NCBI RefSeq assembly: GCF_001039355.2
Contig: NW_019775417.1
Coordinates: 132,698 to 196,697 of the forward strand
Length of the DNA: 64,000 bases
Source: Lingula anatina
Taxonomy: Eukaryota; Brachiopoda; Lingulata; Lingulida; Lingulidae
Direction of reading: 5' to 3'
Under the pieces are notes generated by a model. It saw only the letters and a program-made list of their open reading frames with translations, searched no databases and was not told where the DNA came from. This document shows positions 1 through 11,142 of the stretch, piece after piece. Each line of letters opens with the position of its first letter. Position 1 is the first letter of the stretch. Position numbers and translations under genes: made by a program.

Positions 1-1414
1 CTCTTCCTGATCAGTTTAATCTCCTTCTGTGTGGTAATCACTCACCAGAAATGATTCCTGACAGGACTTAAATTCACCAGGGAAGAGAGTCCAGGAGAGT
101 GTTAATTGTAATAATGGGCATGTGATGCAAATCTATCCCTTAATTTATATGCGGGACAAGCGTTTGCTCCCAACTACGAAGTACTCGAGCAATGACCAGG
201 TTCACCAAACAGCTAACGTCTACATTTTGGACTTAAGTTTCAGGCACTGTGACTAAAATCAAGACCCTATTCTCTTCTTCAAACTAACAGATTATAAAGG
301 TATATGAGTATATGAATACACAATACACTTCAACAAAGAATATAAGTCAATAACTTTTTACTTTGAAGACAGCGATGTCAGCTCTTGTAATGTTTAGCAG
401 GTGTTAATATAAATAAAGGTAACACTAGGGAAGGTATCCAAATATTTGACACACCTGAGGGCATAGGTTTCGTCAGTGAATGACTTATCATAGCCTTTTT
501 AACTGTAGAACAGGTAAGTCACAAAATTGTGAGATAAAAAATATTTGGAATTTTATCAATGTCAATAAACTTTGAGCTAAGAGATCAAAAGAGTTTGTAG
601 TAATGGGGTGATATTAACAATAGTAATGGGGTGATATTAACAATAGTAATGGGGTGATATAAACAAAGTTGTAATTTTGCCAAATTCAAGTTAGATTTAT
701 AAGAATAGTAAAATTTAAAAAAAATTTGGAATGCTTGACCCATAAAATTAGGAGGTAGTGATATCAGAACACAATGTAAAAATTATAACTTTAGCATATC
801 TAGAATACACACAGGTCTGATAGTACAAAATTAATATGAAATAAAACTTTATATTATAATAGCATAAACCACAGATAAGAAATTTAAAAAAAAATCTGAT
901 TAAAAAAAAACATTATATAGCCTTGGTAATGCCAGGGCTGGTAGAAACTGCATACAGACTTTAAAAAAATAGAACATTCTGGCATTCAAACAATTCTTTT
1001 GAGGACCAAAGATCAAAAGATCGGGTTTTTTTATCTCCAGTATAACAAAGTTATTCAAATATCTGGCACAGATAATCATGTCACCTGTCAAATTTACTGA
1101 CCTGTATGTGTTTAAGGGGATAAATACCAAGTAAGATCTCAATCAAACGTCACACAAAAGAATTTATTATGAGTCAGTCAGTGAAGATAATATTTCAAGA
1201 ATTCATTGACACCTGTCTTTTTTTTTTTTTTTGAGGGAGGTGCCTAACCTAACATCAAAATTTTAACAGGTGATGCCAAGAGAAATAATGTGCAAAGTTT
1301 TCATAATGTTCTTTTTGAATTTTTAGATAATTATAGCAAGCCGCACCAAGAAATAAGAATTAAATGTTGTTCATACCCTACATACTTCAAATGATTGTCT
1401 TTTTCTTTTTTCAG
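1..1414. other. Non-coding AT-rich flank
   Basis: Apart from the small tandem repeat near 600-665 I see nothing recognisable here. The longest open frames (for example 900-1142 on the - strand) have no similarity I know and are bounded by A/T homopolymers. Confidence 0.5.
598..665. repeat. Short tandem repeat, ~24 bp x3
   Basis: Three consecutive near-identical copies of a unit containing AATGGGGTGATATTAACAAT. The last copy is slightly diverged. It lies in AT-rich DNA with no coding signal. Confidence 0.85.
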
Positions 1415-1731
1415 TAGAGCAAGGAGATTGTCTAAGGAACTATCCCTGCTGATTCTGCTGAGAATAAGTGTTACTTCTTCCTCATGAAAATATATCCTGT
1501 GACTTAATTGTGAAGAAAGAGGAATTCAAATGGACATAACACCTAATGAAAATCCACCCTGCTACTTAATTGTGAAAAAAGAGGATTTCAAACATAACAC
1601 TGGTGGATGGACAGACAGAGAGAATCCCCCCATGTGTTCAATTATAGGATCTTCCTACACATCTATAGATAATCTGAAATCAAGGAGACATCAGCAGGAC
1701 ATGAACAGATATTACGGACAATAATCTCAAG
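1415..1731 (+). other. Probable 5' non-coding exon upstream of the GPCR
   Basis: A strong acceptor (TTTTTCTTTTTTCAG, AG at 1413-1414) and a good donor (CAAG|GTATGG, GT at 1732) bracket this segment. It contains a roughly 53-bp imperfect internal duplication (about 1,490-1,540 against 1,541-1,595), and a 64-codon open frame runs through its second half. No protein family is recognised, so I read it as a 5' UTR exon of the downstream receptor gene. A possible next acceptor lies at 2,517 (CTATTTCAG). It could instead belong to an unrecognised small gene. Confidence 0.4.
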
Positions 1732-2157
1732 GTATGGTAATGATTATCTATTACATTAAAGAATAAATTAATTAATAACCAATTTTGCCAGGACGATGTT
1801 TTCTTATTAAAAATGTTCATATAAAAATTAGGAAAAGTCAGTTGGGTTGATTCATGTCAGACAAAATACATATATTTGGCTAAAGCTAAAAATGACCAAT
1901 GTTGAAAAAAATGTGTAAGGTGTTATACAATCTGAAATACTTAAAGCAGTAGGAGGAGACCTCAATCACAACTAATAAAAGCTGATAAGATTTGTCAATG
2001 TGGGCAGCAATGACCACACCAGAGACAGAGAATTATCTGAATAAAAGACACTTGATCCAAAGACTTGTTTGGTATAACAGGTGGCACAGGCTGTGGAGGA
2101 GTTCAAAGAAAATGGGGAAATTCAAGTGCCACAGTATGTGTGAGTGATGTGTGAGTG

Positions 2158-2350
2158 ATAGAGAGAGAGAGATGGGGATGTAGAGAGAGAGAGAGAGAGA
2201 GAGGAGACTGCATGTGTTTGTATGTGTGTGCATGCTTGTATGGGGACATGTGCGAGTCCACACGTGTATGTGTGTGTATGTTTGTATACACTGGTGTGTG
2301 TGTGAGTCCAAACAACAGAGAGAGAGAGAGAGAAAGAAAGAGAGAGAAAG
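2158..2350. repeat. Compound (GA)n / (TG)n microsatellite
   Basis: Alternating GA-rich and TG-rich tracts produce long spurious open frames on both strands. It is simple-sequence DNA and not a gene. Confidence 0.9.
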
Positions 2351-3207
2351 AGGAACATATTGCCCAGCACACCAATAATGATTCACCTGGAAAGCATATC
2401 ACACATTCTCATTAATAACAAATCCAATTCCAGCCTGCACGATGGAGAACTATATTGACCAATAAAAAAAAAACAATAAATGAAATAATCCAAATGTCTT
2501 ATTTCAATCTATTTCAGGTTGTGACAGACAAAGATCAGTTTGCTTAAAAGACTCTTATCTGGAAACAAAACCAGGAAGTAAAACCAGATACCTTAGACAC
2601 ACGGAGATATAGATTGGAATCATCACTGAGGAAGTGGGATAAAAGCTCTAGAAGATCTATTCACACAATTCTGAGAAGCAGTTATAAAGTCCAGGTTTTA
2701 ATGACTAAAACATTTCCAAGATAACAATCATAAAAGAAACTAAATACAAATAGTTGATTCCCATGTCTGTAATACAGTGAAGGGACATGGACTAAGATGC
2801 AAAACGCTCACTGGCCAGGAAGAAAACACATCACAGTGATACTTCAAGGCAATGGCAGAAATCACATCAAGTAAAAACCCGATTTCCTGCAATAGATTCA
2901 GGTAATCTGGGCAATTTAACAAATAATATATCATAACTGTCTGGATTGGTAAAGATAGTAATTTGTGCATGAAAAAGAAGTATATATTTCATGTACTAAC
3001 TGCTTTCAAACATTCATTTTTAAATCAACTTCAAAATGACTGCCTGCATAACGAAGAACAGAAAGCCTATCAACGCATGTGACAGTTGATAAAACATTGA
3101 TTCAGAGATCATCCCACACTGCTAGGTGCCTCATACTGGATGGATGAGACAAACCAAGAAGGTTGAATTCAATAAAAAGAGGCTTCTGAATAGATAAAAT
3201 AGTCAAA

Positions 3208-4365
3208 ATGACAAGTAAAATGGAGGGGGAGGTTTTCCACCACCTGGCATCTGAGAAATCAGCAAAGTATTTGCTGGGAATCCAGAACCTTAGCCAGTCG
3301 GAGTCAACCTCCATCATCTACGACAGGTCAGAAAATCACACAGTGGCCGACGTTGATGAGCACGAGTACTTTGCATTTTTCACCGTCACCATGTGCGTGC
3401 TGGCATGCATAGGTGTCGTAGAAAACCTTCTTTCGTTGCTGTGTCTACTTCACATACGAAAACCATGGCAACCGTTCCATTATCTGCTAATCAACTTGGC
3501 TTTGTCGGATCTCATCTTAAGTGTACTCATTGCCCTGAGTACAGGGGTATACTACACTGTGCAGCTGAAACTGGCCAGAGGTCCTGAAGTGTTGTGTGCT
3601 GCCTTTGTTCTAGCTGATGCCTCTTACGTGTTTTTAATCACGCCGCTTCTCGTGACATCAGGCTTTGTGATTAATCAGTACTTGTCTGTGACAAAGGCGC
3701 TGGAGTACGATAGGATCGTCACGGAAAGGAGAGTCAACTTATTCAACATCTTCTGTTATGGTCTTACAGCATTTTTCTACGTTGTCATGCATCTTAGTTA
3801 TTACATTGCAAAATTACCAGCCGATTGTTTCTCACATTACTCTGAAATGCCTTACTACCACGTTGGCCAGTGCTACCTAGTTGGTGTCATATTTATCGCA
3901 ACGACCTCTATCGACATTATACTGTATCTACAACTCTACACCAAGATAAGGAGAATATCTCATGGGGACAATGCAGCGCAGCATAAAGTGAACAAAACGA
4001 TAGCCTTGCTGCTGGGGACAATCATTTTGTTTTGGGTTCCTGGGATTGCTAATGCCTTTGTCAATGCTCAAATGAGTCCTCAAGGTGAAGGTGAACCGCA
4101 AGTCAAAATCATTGTAGGGGGTGTCACTAATCTTATTATGATTCTCAATCCTCTGTGTGATCCTTTTATTTACGGCCTCCGAATGCCAGATTTTCGCGAA
4201 GGGTGTCGACGCCTCATAGCTCGCTGTTGGGAGAAATGTGGCTGCTGTGAACGCTGCCCCGAAAGGAGTGAGATTTGTAAAGCTAAAACCAAGCTTCATA
4301 AATATACAGACTCTAATCAGATTACTGATACGATGTGTATAACTGTCAATCAAATCAATGATTGA
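3208..4365 (+). CDS. Class A (rhodopsin-like) G-protein-coupled receptor
   Basis: A 385-residue seven-transmembrane receptor in one exon, expected at the plasma membrane and signalling through heterotrimeric G proteins. Seen in the sequence: extracellular N-terminus with N-glycosylation sequons at N27 and N43, TM1 about 57-83 with N73 (1.50), TM2 with NLALSDL (D101 = 2.50), TM3 with C130 (3.25), TM6 with FWVP at 275-278, and TM7 with DPFIY at 318-322 followed by a basic, Cys-rich tail. The usual DRY at the end of TM3 is replaced by NQY (156-158). The DPxIY form of NPxxY is shared with melanocortin-type receptors, but I cannot assign a ligand or subfamily. ATG at 3208 gives the longest frame; an in-frame ATG at 3220 is an alternative start. 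An AATAAA lies at 5,089. The frame stays open after the TGA (see 4,366-4,680). Confidence 0.9.
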   Translation: MTSKMEGEVFHHLASEKSAKYLLGIQNLSQSESTSIIYDRSENHTVADVDEHEYFAFFTVTMCVLACIGVVENLLSLLCLLHIRKPWQPFHYLLINLALSDLILSVLIALSTGVYYTVQLKLARGPEVLCAAFVLADASYVFLITPLLVTSGFVINQYLSVTKALEYDRIVTERRVNLFNIFCYGLTAFFYVVMHLSYYIAKLPADCFSHYSEMPYYHVGQCYLVGVIFIATTSIDIILYLQLYTKIRRISHGDNAAQHKVNKTIALLLGTIILFWVPGIANAFVNAQMSPQGEGEPQVKIIVGGVTNLIMILNPLCDPFIYGLRMPDFREGCRRLIARCWEKCGCCERCPERSEICKAKTKLHKYTDSNQITDTMCITVNQIND

Positions 4366-4680
4366 CAGGACGCACACTCTCTAGCAGACAGAAGACAACA
4401 ACAACAGCAGCAGCATCAAAATGACACAGCTTCCAAAATGGCTGCAAATTCCACCATGGTGGCTGCCAAGTATAAAGACTGGGAAGCTCAAAGTATTGAA
4501 CTTACCCCTCTTTATGCTAATAATAACGGTGCCCATCATCAACCTTCTGCAGATAACGCACAAGATGACCCAGGCAATGTAACAGTCATTTTCCATTCAG
4601 AGCAGGATGCTGCTGAGATTAATAAAATGGTAAATGGACATGACTCTATATTCAAACATGAAAGTGAAACAATTTCTTGA
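4366..4680 (+). other. In-frame open extension after the GPCR stop codon
   Basis: Directly after the GPCR TGA (4363-4365) the same frame continues for 104 sense codons to a TGA at 4678-4680. The potential tail starts with a Gln-rich stretch and is hydrophilic and acidic, as expected of a long cytoplasmic receptor tail. An internal ATG at 4438 could start a separate 80-residue peptide. Possible readings are stop-codon readthrough, a nonsense mutation or sequencing error in a longer receptor, splicing that skips the TGA, or chance. The TGA-CAG context is not the best-known leaky TGA-CTA motif. Confidence 0.45.
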
Positions 4681-6238
4681 TCATGAGCATGAATGTTTTT
4701 GGCTTCCAAACGGTATGATTCATGGGTATAAATATACATATACATCTTGATAAAAACTGTAAATGAATGTCCTAACAAGAATACATCAAAGACCTTTAAT
4801 TTCCACTAATGACATTCCATATGTTCACCATAATGAATGGTTTGTCCATAAGCAATACCACAATCTTGACATGAGCATCAACTTTAGGACATAGATTCAG
4901 AAGATAATACATTATCATTTTCATCTTTATTTCTGCGAGAAAATCAATAACAGAAGCAAATTGTCACTTTTAACCAGCCTTTCCCCAATCATGCTATTAA
5001 TCCTCTCCATTGAAATTGGCCAATTTCAAAGCTGATCAAAAAGGTAAAAAACCAATTTTAGGAACAGTGAAACTAGACAAGCAAGGAAAATAAAGCCATT
5101 ATAATAGTCAAAAAGTATAAATTGCATTTGGCAAATCCTTGGGGGATATATTTGATTGCTTACTGTGCTGTACTTTTATATTCGGCACTGATTTTTGCAG
5201 TCAATTTTTCTAAGTAATTGCCAGCTCTTTATCAGTCAAGTAATTCAACTGATCCCAAACTGACCAAGATAGGAAGCCAAAGAAAATGAAAATCAAAGTT
5301 CTACGAGGACAATTCTTTACAAGAAGTCATTGATCAAGAAGTATAAATTATCTATGAATGAAAATTATCAAACACAAGCCAAAAAAAAAAAATGTTGATA
5401 CCATTAGCATACGGCCAACCTGGATAAAGGCCTTCATCAGACTGATGTGAGTAGATGTTGTTACTCAATATAGATGTTGTAAGCTAATGGTATGAAGGTT
5501 TTTCAACTTGGGTTTGATAATTTTCAATTATGATCAACCTACCAAGCTAATGAACATTTTTGCTTATAAATTATCTATTTTGAAATATAGAGATGACCAT
5601 TTAGGTGCCTTCTGTCTGTTAGAGAGTGTGAGACTTTCAAAGACAGCTACATATACTATATGTTTTAGTCACTATGTTCAACATTTTTAGTCTTTGAGCA
5701 AACATGACTTTGAGTGTTTACAATTATAAGATCACTTTTAAATAGCAAAAGTGCTTTTTATATATGTATCAATCTGTATTTCATGATTGTTATAGATTTA
5801 CTTAAGCTTTTACAAATATTGACTTATTAATGTACAAAATCACAGCAAAACTTTCACTGGGTCGTATATGACATCTGTTTTACTCTTAAAAGCAAGGACC
5901 ATATGACATAATTTCAATCTGGTAATAGTTTGCAATATTAGGTGCACTGGCATTTACTTGTGCCTAAAACAGATTAACTTAATATTTGAGCTTGCTAATA
6001 GCCTACACTTGTATGTTAACAGTTCCCAATGAGTAAAACTTAGCATTACATTCAGAAATAATCCATTATCCTTGTTGATGCAACTTACAGCAACAATGAT
6101 ATATCAACATCATCAAAAGCACTCTGTATGTGCCATATCGCTGTGGTAATATATCAAAACAGATGGCAATGTAACCATTTGCAAACAATGTGGCATGAAA
6201 CAATAATAAACTACCCATGCTCTCAAACATACAGTACA

Positions 6239-6406
6239 CAGGCCCGTAGCTAGGGGGGGTTCGGGGGGTTCGAAGGAACCGCCCCTTTTGCTGGGAAAAG
6301 GTCCACTCTGGGTAAAATTTGATCTAGGTACATGAAGTTTTTATGGGAAAGGTCCACTTTTTCAGAAAAAGAACCCCCCTATTTGAAATTGCTGGTTACG
6401 GGCCTG
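6239..6406. mobile_element. MITE-like element, CAGGCCCGTAG family, copy 1
   Basis: Starts CAGGCCCGTAGC and ends GGTTACGGGCCTG, imperfect terminal inverted repeats. It is flanked by a perfect 5-bp direct repeat GTACA (6,234-6,238 and 6,407-6,411). Length is 168 bp with no coding capacity. Inside are a G-rich block and a matching C-rich block. Related copies occur at 10,962 and 28,593. I do not assign a transposase superfamily. Confidence 0.8.
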
Positions 6407-6949
6407 GTACAATTAGTGTATGCTAAATGATAATTTGCTTTAATTCAAATAAAAAAACAAGTTCTGATGTTTTGCTTTCAGTATGTAAAACTGTACATGT
6501 ATATTATTATAAAATGTGGTGATGTAGCCAGATTAAATGAACAGGTGACGTTGTGTGTTGTAAATTACGCCATGAAAAAAAATGGCTGCTAGGGATGTGT
6601 GCATTAAAATCTGTACTATATTTATATTTATGAGTTGTACATTAAAGATAACAATGGAGATGATGTTAAATACTGGTATATTTTTAATAATTATATTTTT
6701 GTTCAAACCGTCTCCATGGTTTCAGTACTACAGTGTGGTCTACTATGTTTATGGAGTACATTCATGTAGTCATGTGAATTCAGGTAGCCCCCTTGAAAAT
6801 TCACAATTGGGATAAACAAAAACAAAAACTAAGAAGAATTTTTTCATCTAATTCATTTTCAGATTGATATAATCACCCAGCAAACAAGATATCCATACCA
6901 GGGCATGATATGCAGATTTATAGGAAAGATAATCTTTCTAATACCATGT

Positions 6950-6980
<31 letters not shown>

Positions 6981-8771
6981 GTCTTTTAACAATACCATTA
7001 AGTCCCTTAAACATACTGGTGTCAACTTGAATGCAGTTTTGTCCATTAAGGTTTGCCAAATATACTTATATATATTTTTAATCATTATTATTATTATTAA
7101 CTCTATCTTTCATTGAAATTTTTCAAAGTAGATTAAATTGATTAGTATAGTTGGCTGCCGCATTTCAAGTCTAAACTTAGACCAAGAACTTAAGACTTTT
7201 AAAAATGTTCTAGCAATGTCTTACTGAAAGTGATAAATCTACAGCCTTAACTTAACTTGACAGAGTCTGTCTAGATGTCTAACATCCAAGATGGTTGCAT
7301 GGATTTGCCCCTGGTGTATATGTACTCTCAAACCACGTAACTAGACAGATTTGTATTTGATATATCAATTTTTCTTCTAATCTTTAACAAATCAGGGCAA
7401 AACAAAGTGCTGGTTGATCACATATAAACTGTAAATGTGTATTATAGTTTTTAGCACTTGTACAAAAAGCTAGCTCTTAATTAACTTTGCAGATCTGTAG
7501 CAGCTGAGTTCTACAACTGAATTTTAAGTGCCATTGTTGTCAACAAATATGGGTCACTTCTCAGTATTTTTCCTCTATTTTGTGTTGTAAATTCTCAATG
7601 TCTTATCATTCTACAAGAAAAAATATAAAGAAAATTTAAAGTGATTTTATCTGATCAAAACTTTATTTTTCCTAAAATTAACAGGAACAGTTATAGAAAA
7701 AAAATTGACAAAGGATAAAATAATAAAAGGACAAAATACTGTAGTGTGGCCCTTATAATTTTTTTATACATTTTATGGCTTAAAATGATCATTTATATTT
7801 ATTTTTTATCAGAAAAACAGAAGAAAGATTTAGATTATATTTTATGATATTACCAATTAATATGCTACTTCAGTCAATTCCATAGTTTATTATATTAGCA
7901 GTTATGGTAGAAGTGTTTGCTAGTGAGCCGAATATAATGGCTGTGTAAAAACAAATCAAAAGTAAAACCATCAGGGTTGAAATGCATTGGACACATGTTT
8001 ATCATGTATATAAGTTGTTTTTGTTTGTGCTGTTCAATTTAAGTTCTCTGAACAATAAAGATTTCATGAAAGTATTCCTAACACGAGTCTACTAATGTGT
8101 GGTATAAAAATGGCACTGTCTTTTGATAAGATAAAATTTTGCTTTCTGTTATAATCTTTCTCTCAAAGAATAGTTCATTATTTTTCCTCTGAAATCAGTA
8201 CTAAATTTTATATCTTTTCCATCATTCTCTTTCTTTATTTTCAAATCTCTTTTTGCTCCCCTTCCTTAATTGCATCATTCTTTATTTTAGCTTTCCTTTT
8301 CTTAATCACATATTACATTAAACCTCTCCATCTTTTTCTCTCATTTTATATTTCTAGACTCCTCAAGCTCTTTACATTAACATTTTAGAGGAGTTTACCT
8401 AAAGTACACAATCTAGTGATTTCTATAGTTCTCCCTCTTCCAGGTTAAGTTGTAAATTTTTTTTCTTCAGGATTTTCGTGTTATGCATGCCAGTTTAATA
8501 CAGATATTTATAATTCTGAAACCTTACACCCGTCTACTATATTGTAGGGATATGATTCAAACAAACAAAATTTAATAAAGTAATTAGATAACTGTTATGT
8601 TAATATTTGTCTTATAGGCCTTTACAAATGGCGACAACATTTTTCTATTAGCCAACTTACGCAATTTCAAGAATGTTAACTTTTTGACCTACTTTTGAAT
8701 ATAATTTTTAAATGCTTGCTCCAATCAAGACAAGAAGTTCATTTTTGGACTCCATAAGGTAACAAACCTTA

Positions 8772-8984
8772 GGGCGTATTCCCATAGATTATAGATCTAT
8801 CTATCCCCGTGGGGAGTCTCACTAGATTACTGTCAGATAATCCGGCTTAAATGTCCGTCCCGCCTACTACAAGCTGTGAGGGGGTAATTAACTTTCGTGC
8901 TCGCTAGGCTGACAGCTATTTAGCGTGAACCCCCAGGGAGTTAGGTCGATCTAGTTGGATCGATCTAATCTCTGGGAATGGGGT
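8772..8984. mobile_element. MITE-like element with ATTCCCA..AGATTA inverted ends
   Basis: The left end contains GTATTCCCATAGATTA and the reverse complement of the right end contains CCATTCCCAGAGATTA. They are imperfect terminal inverted repeats about 213 bp apart. CTTA flanks both sides (8,768-8,771 and 8,985-8,988); read as TTA it would fit a PIF/Harbinger-type 3-bp target duplication, which is an inference. No coding capacity. Confidence 0.55.
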
Positions 8985-9604
8985 CTTATATTTGATGTAT
9001 TGCATGCTTTATTTGAATTATAGCTTTTCACTGACTTATAATAAAATATTAAAACTCATTACGTATTTAAAATAGCAGCCTTCACAGCCAAAATCAGCAA
9101 ATCCCGCATGGAAGACAACCAAATTCTAAGAGAATACTACCCAAGGTATACGAAAAATACAGCCTAGAAAAATCCCCAAGGGGAGGGGGGGTGTTCATTT
9201 TTGGTCCATAGTCTAACAGGTGTTGTTCTATTGTTAATGTATGCTAGACAACAGATTTGAGGCATTTTGAGCACTGTCACGTTGGCAACTCCAAATTTCT
9301 TCTAAAAAAGCTACGTACATAAAACTAGATGTATCTTTTGGATCACTTGGGTATAGTGATCCATTTGTACAGAAAAGTCTGTGTGGCCCTAATTAAGACT
9401 TAATTTCTTGCCTTCTTGGATCCACAACTACAAACCTGGTGCCACCTGACAAAACTTCTCAAACTTAACTTCCAGTTACAATCCTTTTCCAGCTTGATAT
9501 AAAAATAACTAAAAAATAAACAGATTTCTTGACCTCTATCACCATGACAATGTCTTCATTGCCATCTGATTAAAAAAATCTTCATCTCCATGTTTAGGAC
9601 TTTA

Positions 9605-9805
9605 CTTCCCATTCCTCAGGGGGATGGAGGGGTTGACAGAACCGCCCTTTTGATCAGTAAAGGCCAAATGTGCATCAAATTTCCATTCTACCAGATACAA
9701 TGCCATTTCTCAGGTTGAGTCAATTACTGGCTTAAAAAACCCATGTTATTTTAGAAAACAAGACCCCCCCCCCCCCCATTGGAATTGCTGACAATGGGAT
9801 TTACA
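9605..9805. mobile_element. Degraded relative of the CAGGCCCGTAG element (tentative)
   Basis: Shares the internal order of the family: G-rich block, an AACCGCCCTTTT-like stretch near the left end, then a C-run followed by ATTGGAATTGCTG near the right end. The terminal inverted repeats are eroded and no target duplication is visible. Confidence 0.35.
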
Positions 9806-10961
9806 AGACTCTGGCATTCAGTGAACCGCGTCACAGCATTATTGCAAATTTTCCAATCTCATCCTCGACATCCAGACTACACGTAATCGTACCCTAACAG
9901 ATAGAACATCTTATTTCCCAGAGGACCCCGAGACAAGAAACAGATACCTCCATTTTTGCGCATGACAGAGAGATGCTCAGAGAAGCAAGAAAAAATTTCC
10001 AGTCAAGTTCAATGATGTCTATATATCGTCGGTGAGCAATTTTCACTGAAAACAGCTAGATATTGACCCAGACGTGTGGCCTTAGCTGTATGAAAGTTCA
10101 ATGCCAATCAAAAGTGATAACGTCCTATTTCCAGACAAGCTGAGTTGTAACCAATGTCAGCTGGCAAGCCATCTAATTACATTATAATATATATATTCTA
10201 AAGAACCAGCCCTTGTGACTCAGAAGGTTTTGTTGCATCCTTTGAGATGATCCAACTGAGTTGTAGCCTCCCCAAGAAGGCGAGAGTGTCAACACCTAGC
10301 CAGCATCTAGGCCAAAAGTGATCAGGCATCCACAGTAAAATTTCTTTCATGTACAACTTAACCCAATGGGTTGCAATAAGTAATGAAGTTATTGCTTTTA
10401 TTAATTAAGTTGTTTGAGTGTGTGTGAGTGTCTGTGTGTGTGTGTGTGTGTGTGGGGGGTGGGGGGGGGGGGGGGGGGAGGAAGGAGAGATAAAAAGTCC
10501 ACCTTTTCAACTAAAAACCACCAGCACTAAACATTATACTAATCACATAATTATATTCTTTCAAATCCTTTTAATTTTCAATTACCCATGAAAATTTACT
10601 TTCTGACAGGAAACCATCAAAATCTTGGTTAATATTTCAAGTATTTCTAACACAAATCAATCATTTTATTTTGTTGGAATTAATTGAGCAATCACCATGT
10701 AATCACCAAGTCTTTGGACATCATAGGCCATATGTCCTCATCTGCTAACAAGATAAAAGAAATTTCATTACAAAGGAAGCAGAGAACAGAAACGCCATTA
10801 CAAAAGGAAGCAGATGAACACTACAGACTCCACACACTTGTTGAAAATGAAGATGAACTGCCTTCTTTGTTGTATATTAAATCAAATGAAATCAAATAGA
10901 AATGGGTCAATACCCCTAAGACATTAAGACTGTCCTGAAGATATCTGTATGAGTCTTAAAT

Positions 10962-11142
10962 CAGGCCCATAGCAGGGGGAAGGGGGGGGCGCAGGGGGAG
11001 GTGGAGCGGTTCAAACAAACAAACAGACCTTTTGCCAGAAAAGTTATGTTCTGGATAAATATTGTTCTAGGTACATGTTAAATGGGTCACTTTTCCTGAA
11101 AGACAACCCTTCACCCCTTTGATATCACTGGCTATGGGCCTG
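10962..11142. mobile_element. MITE-like element, CAGGCCCGTAG family, copy 2
   Basis: Begins CAGGCCCATAGC and ends GGCTATGGGCCTG, good terminal inverted repeats matching the element at 6,239. The 5-bp flanks do not match here, so the target duplication has decayed or a boundary is off by a few bases. Confidence 0.7.

Noticed and set aside
2033-2415. Overlapping Ser/Leu- and Arg/Glu-rich open frames on both strands
   Set aside because: They are translations of GA and TG simple repeats.
3928-4377. 149-codon antisense frame under the GPCR
   Set aside because: Shadow of the strongly supported receptor on the other strand.
9820-10160. Coding-looking mixed-composition stretch
   Set aside because: No frame stays open for long and no transposase, RT or KDM1B similarity could be recognised.
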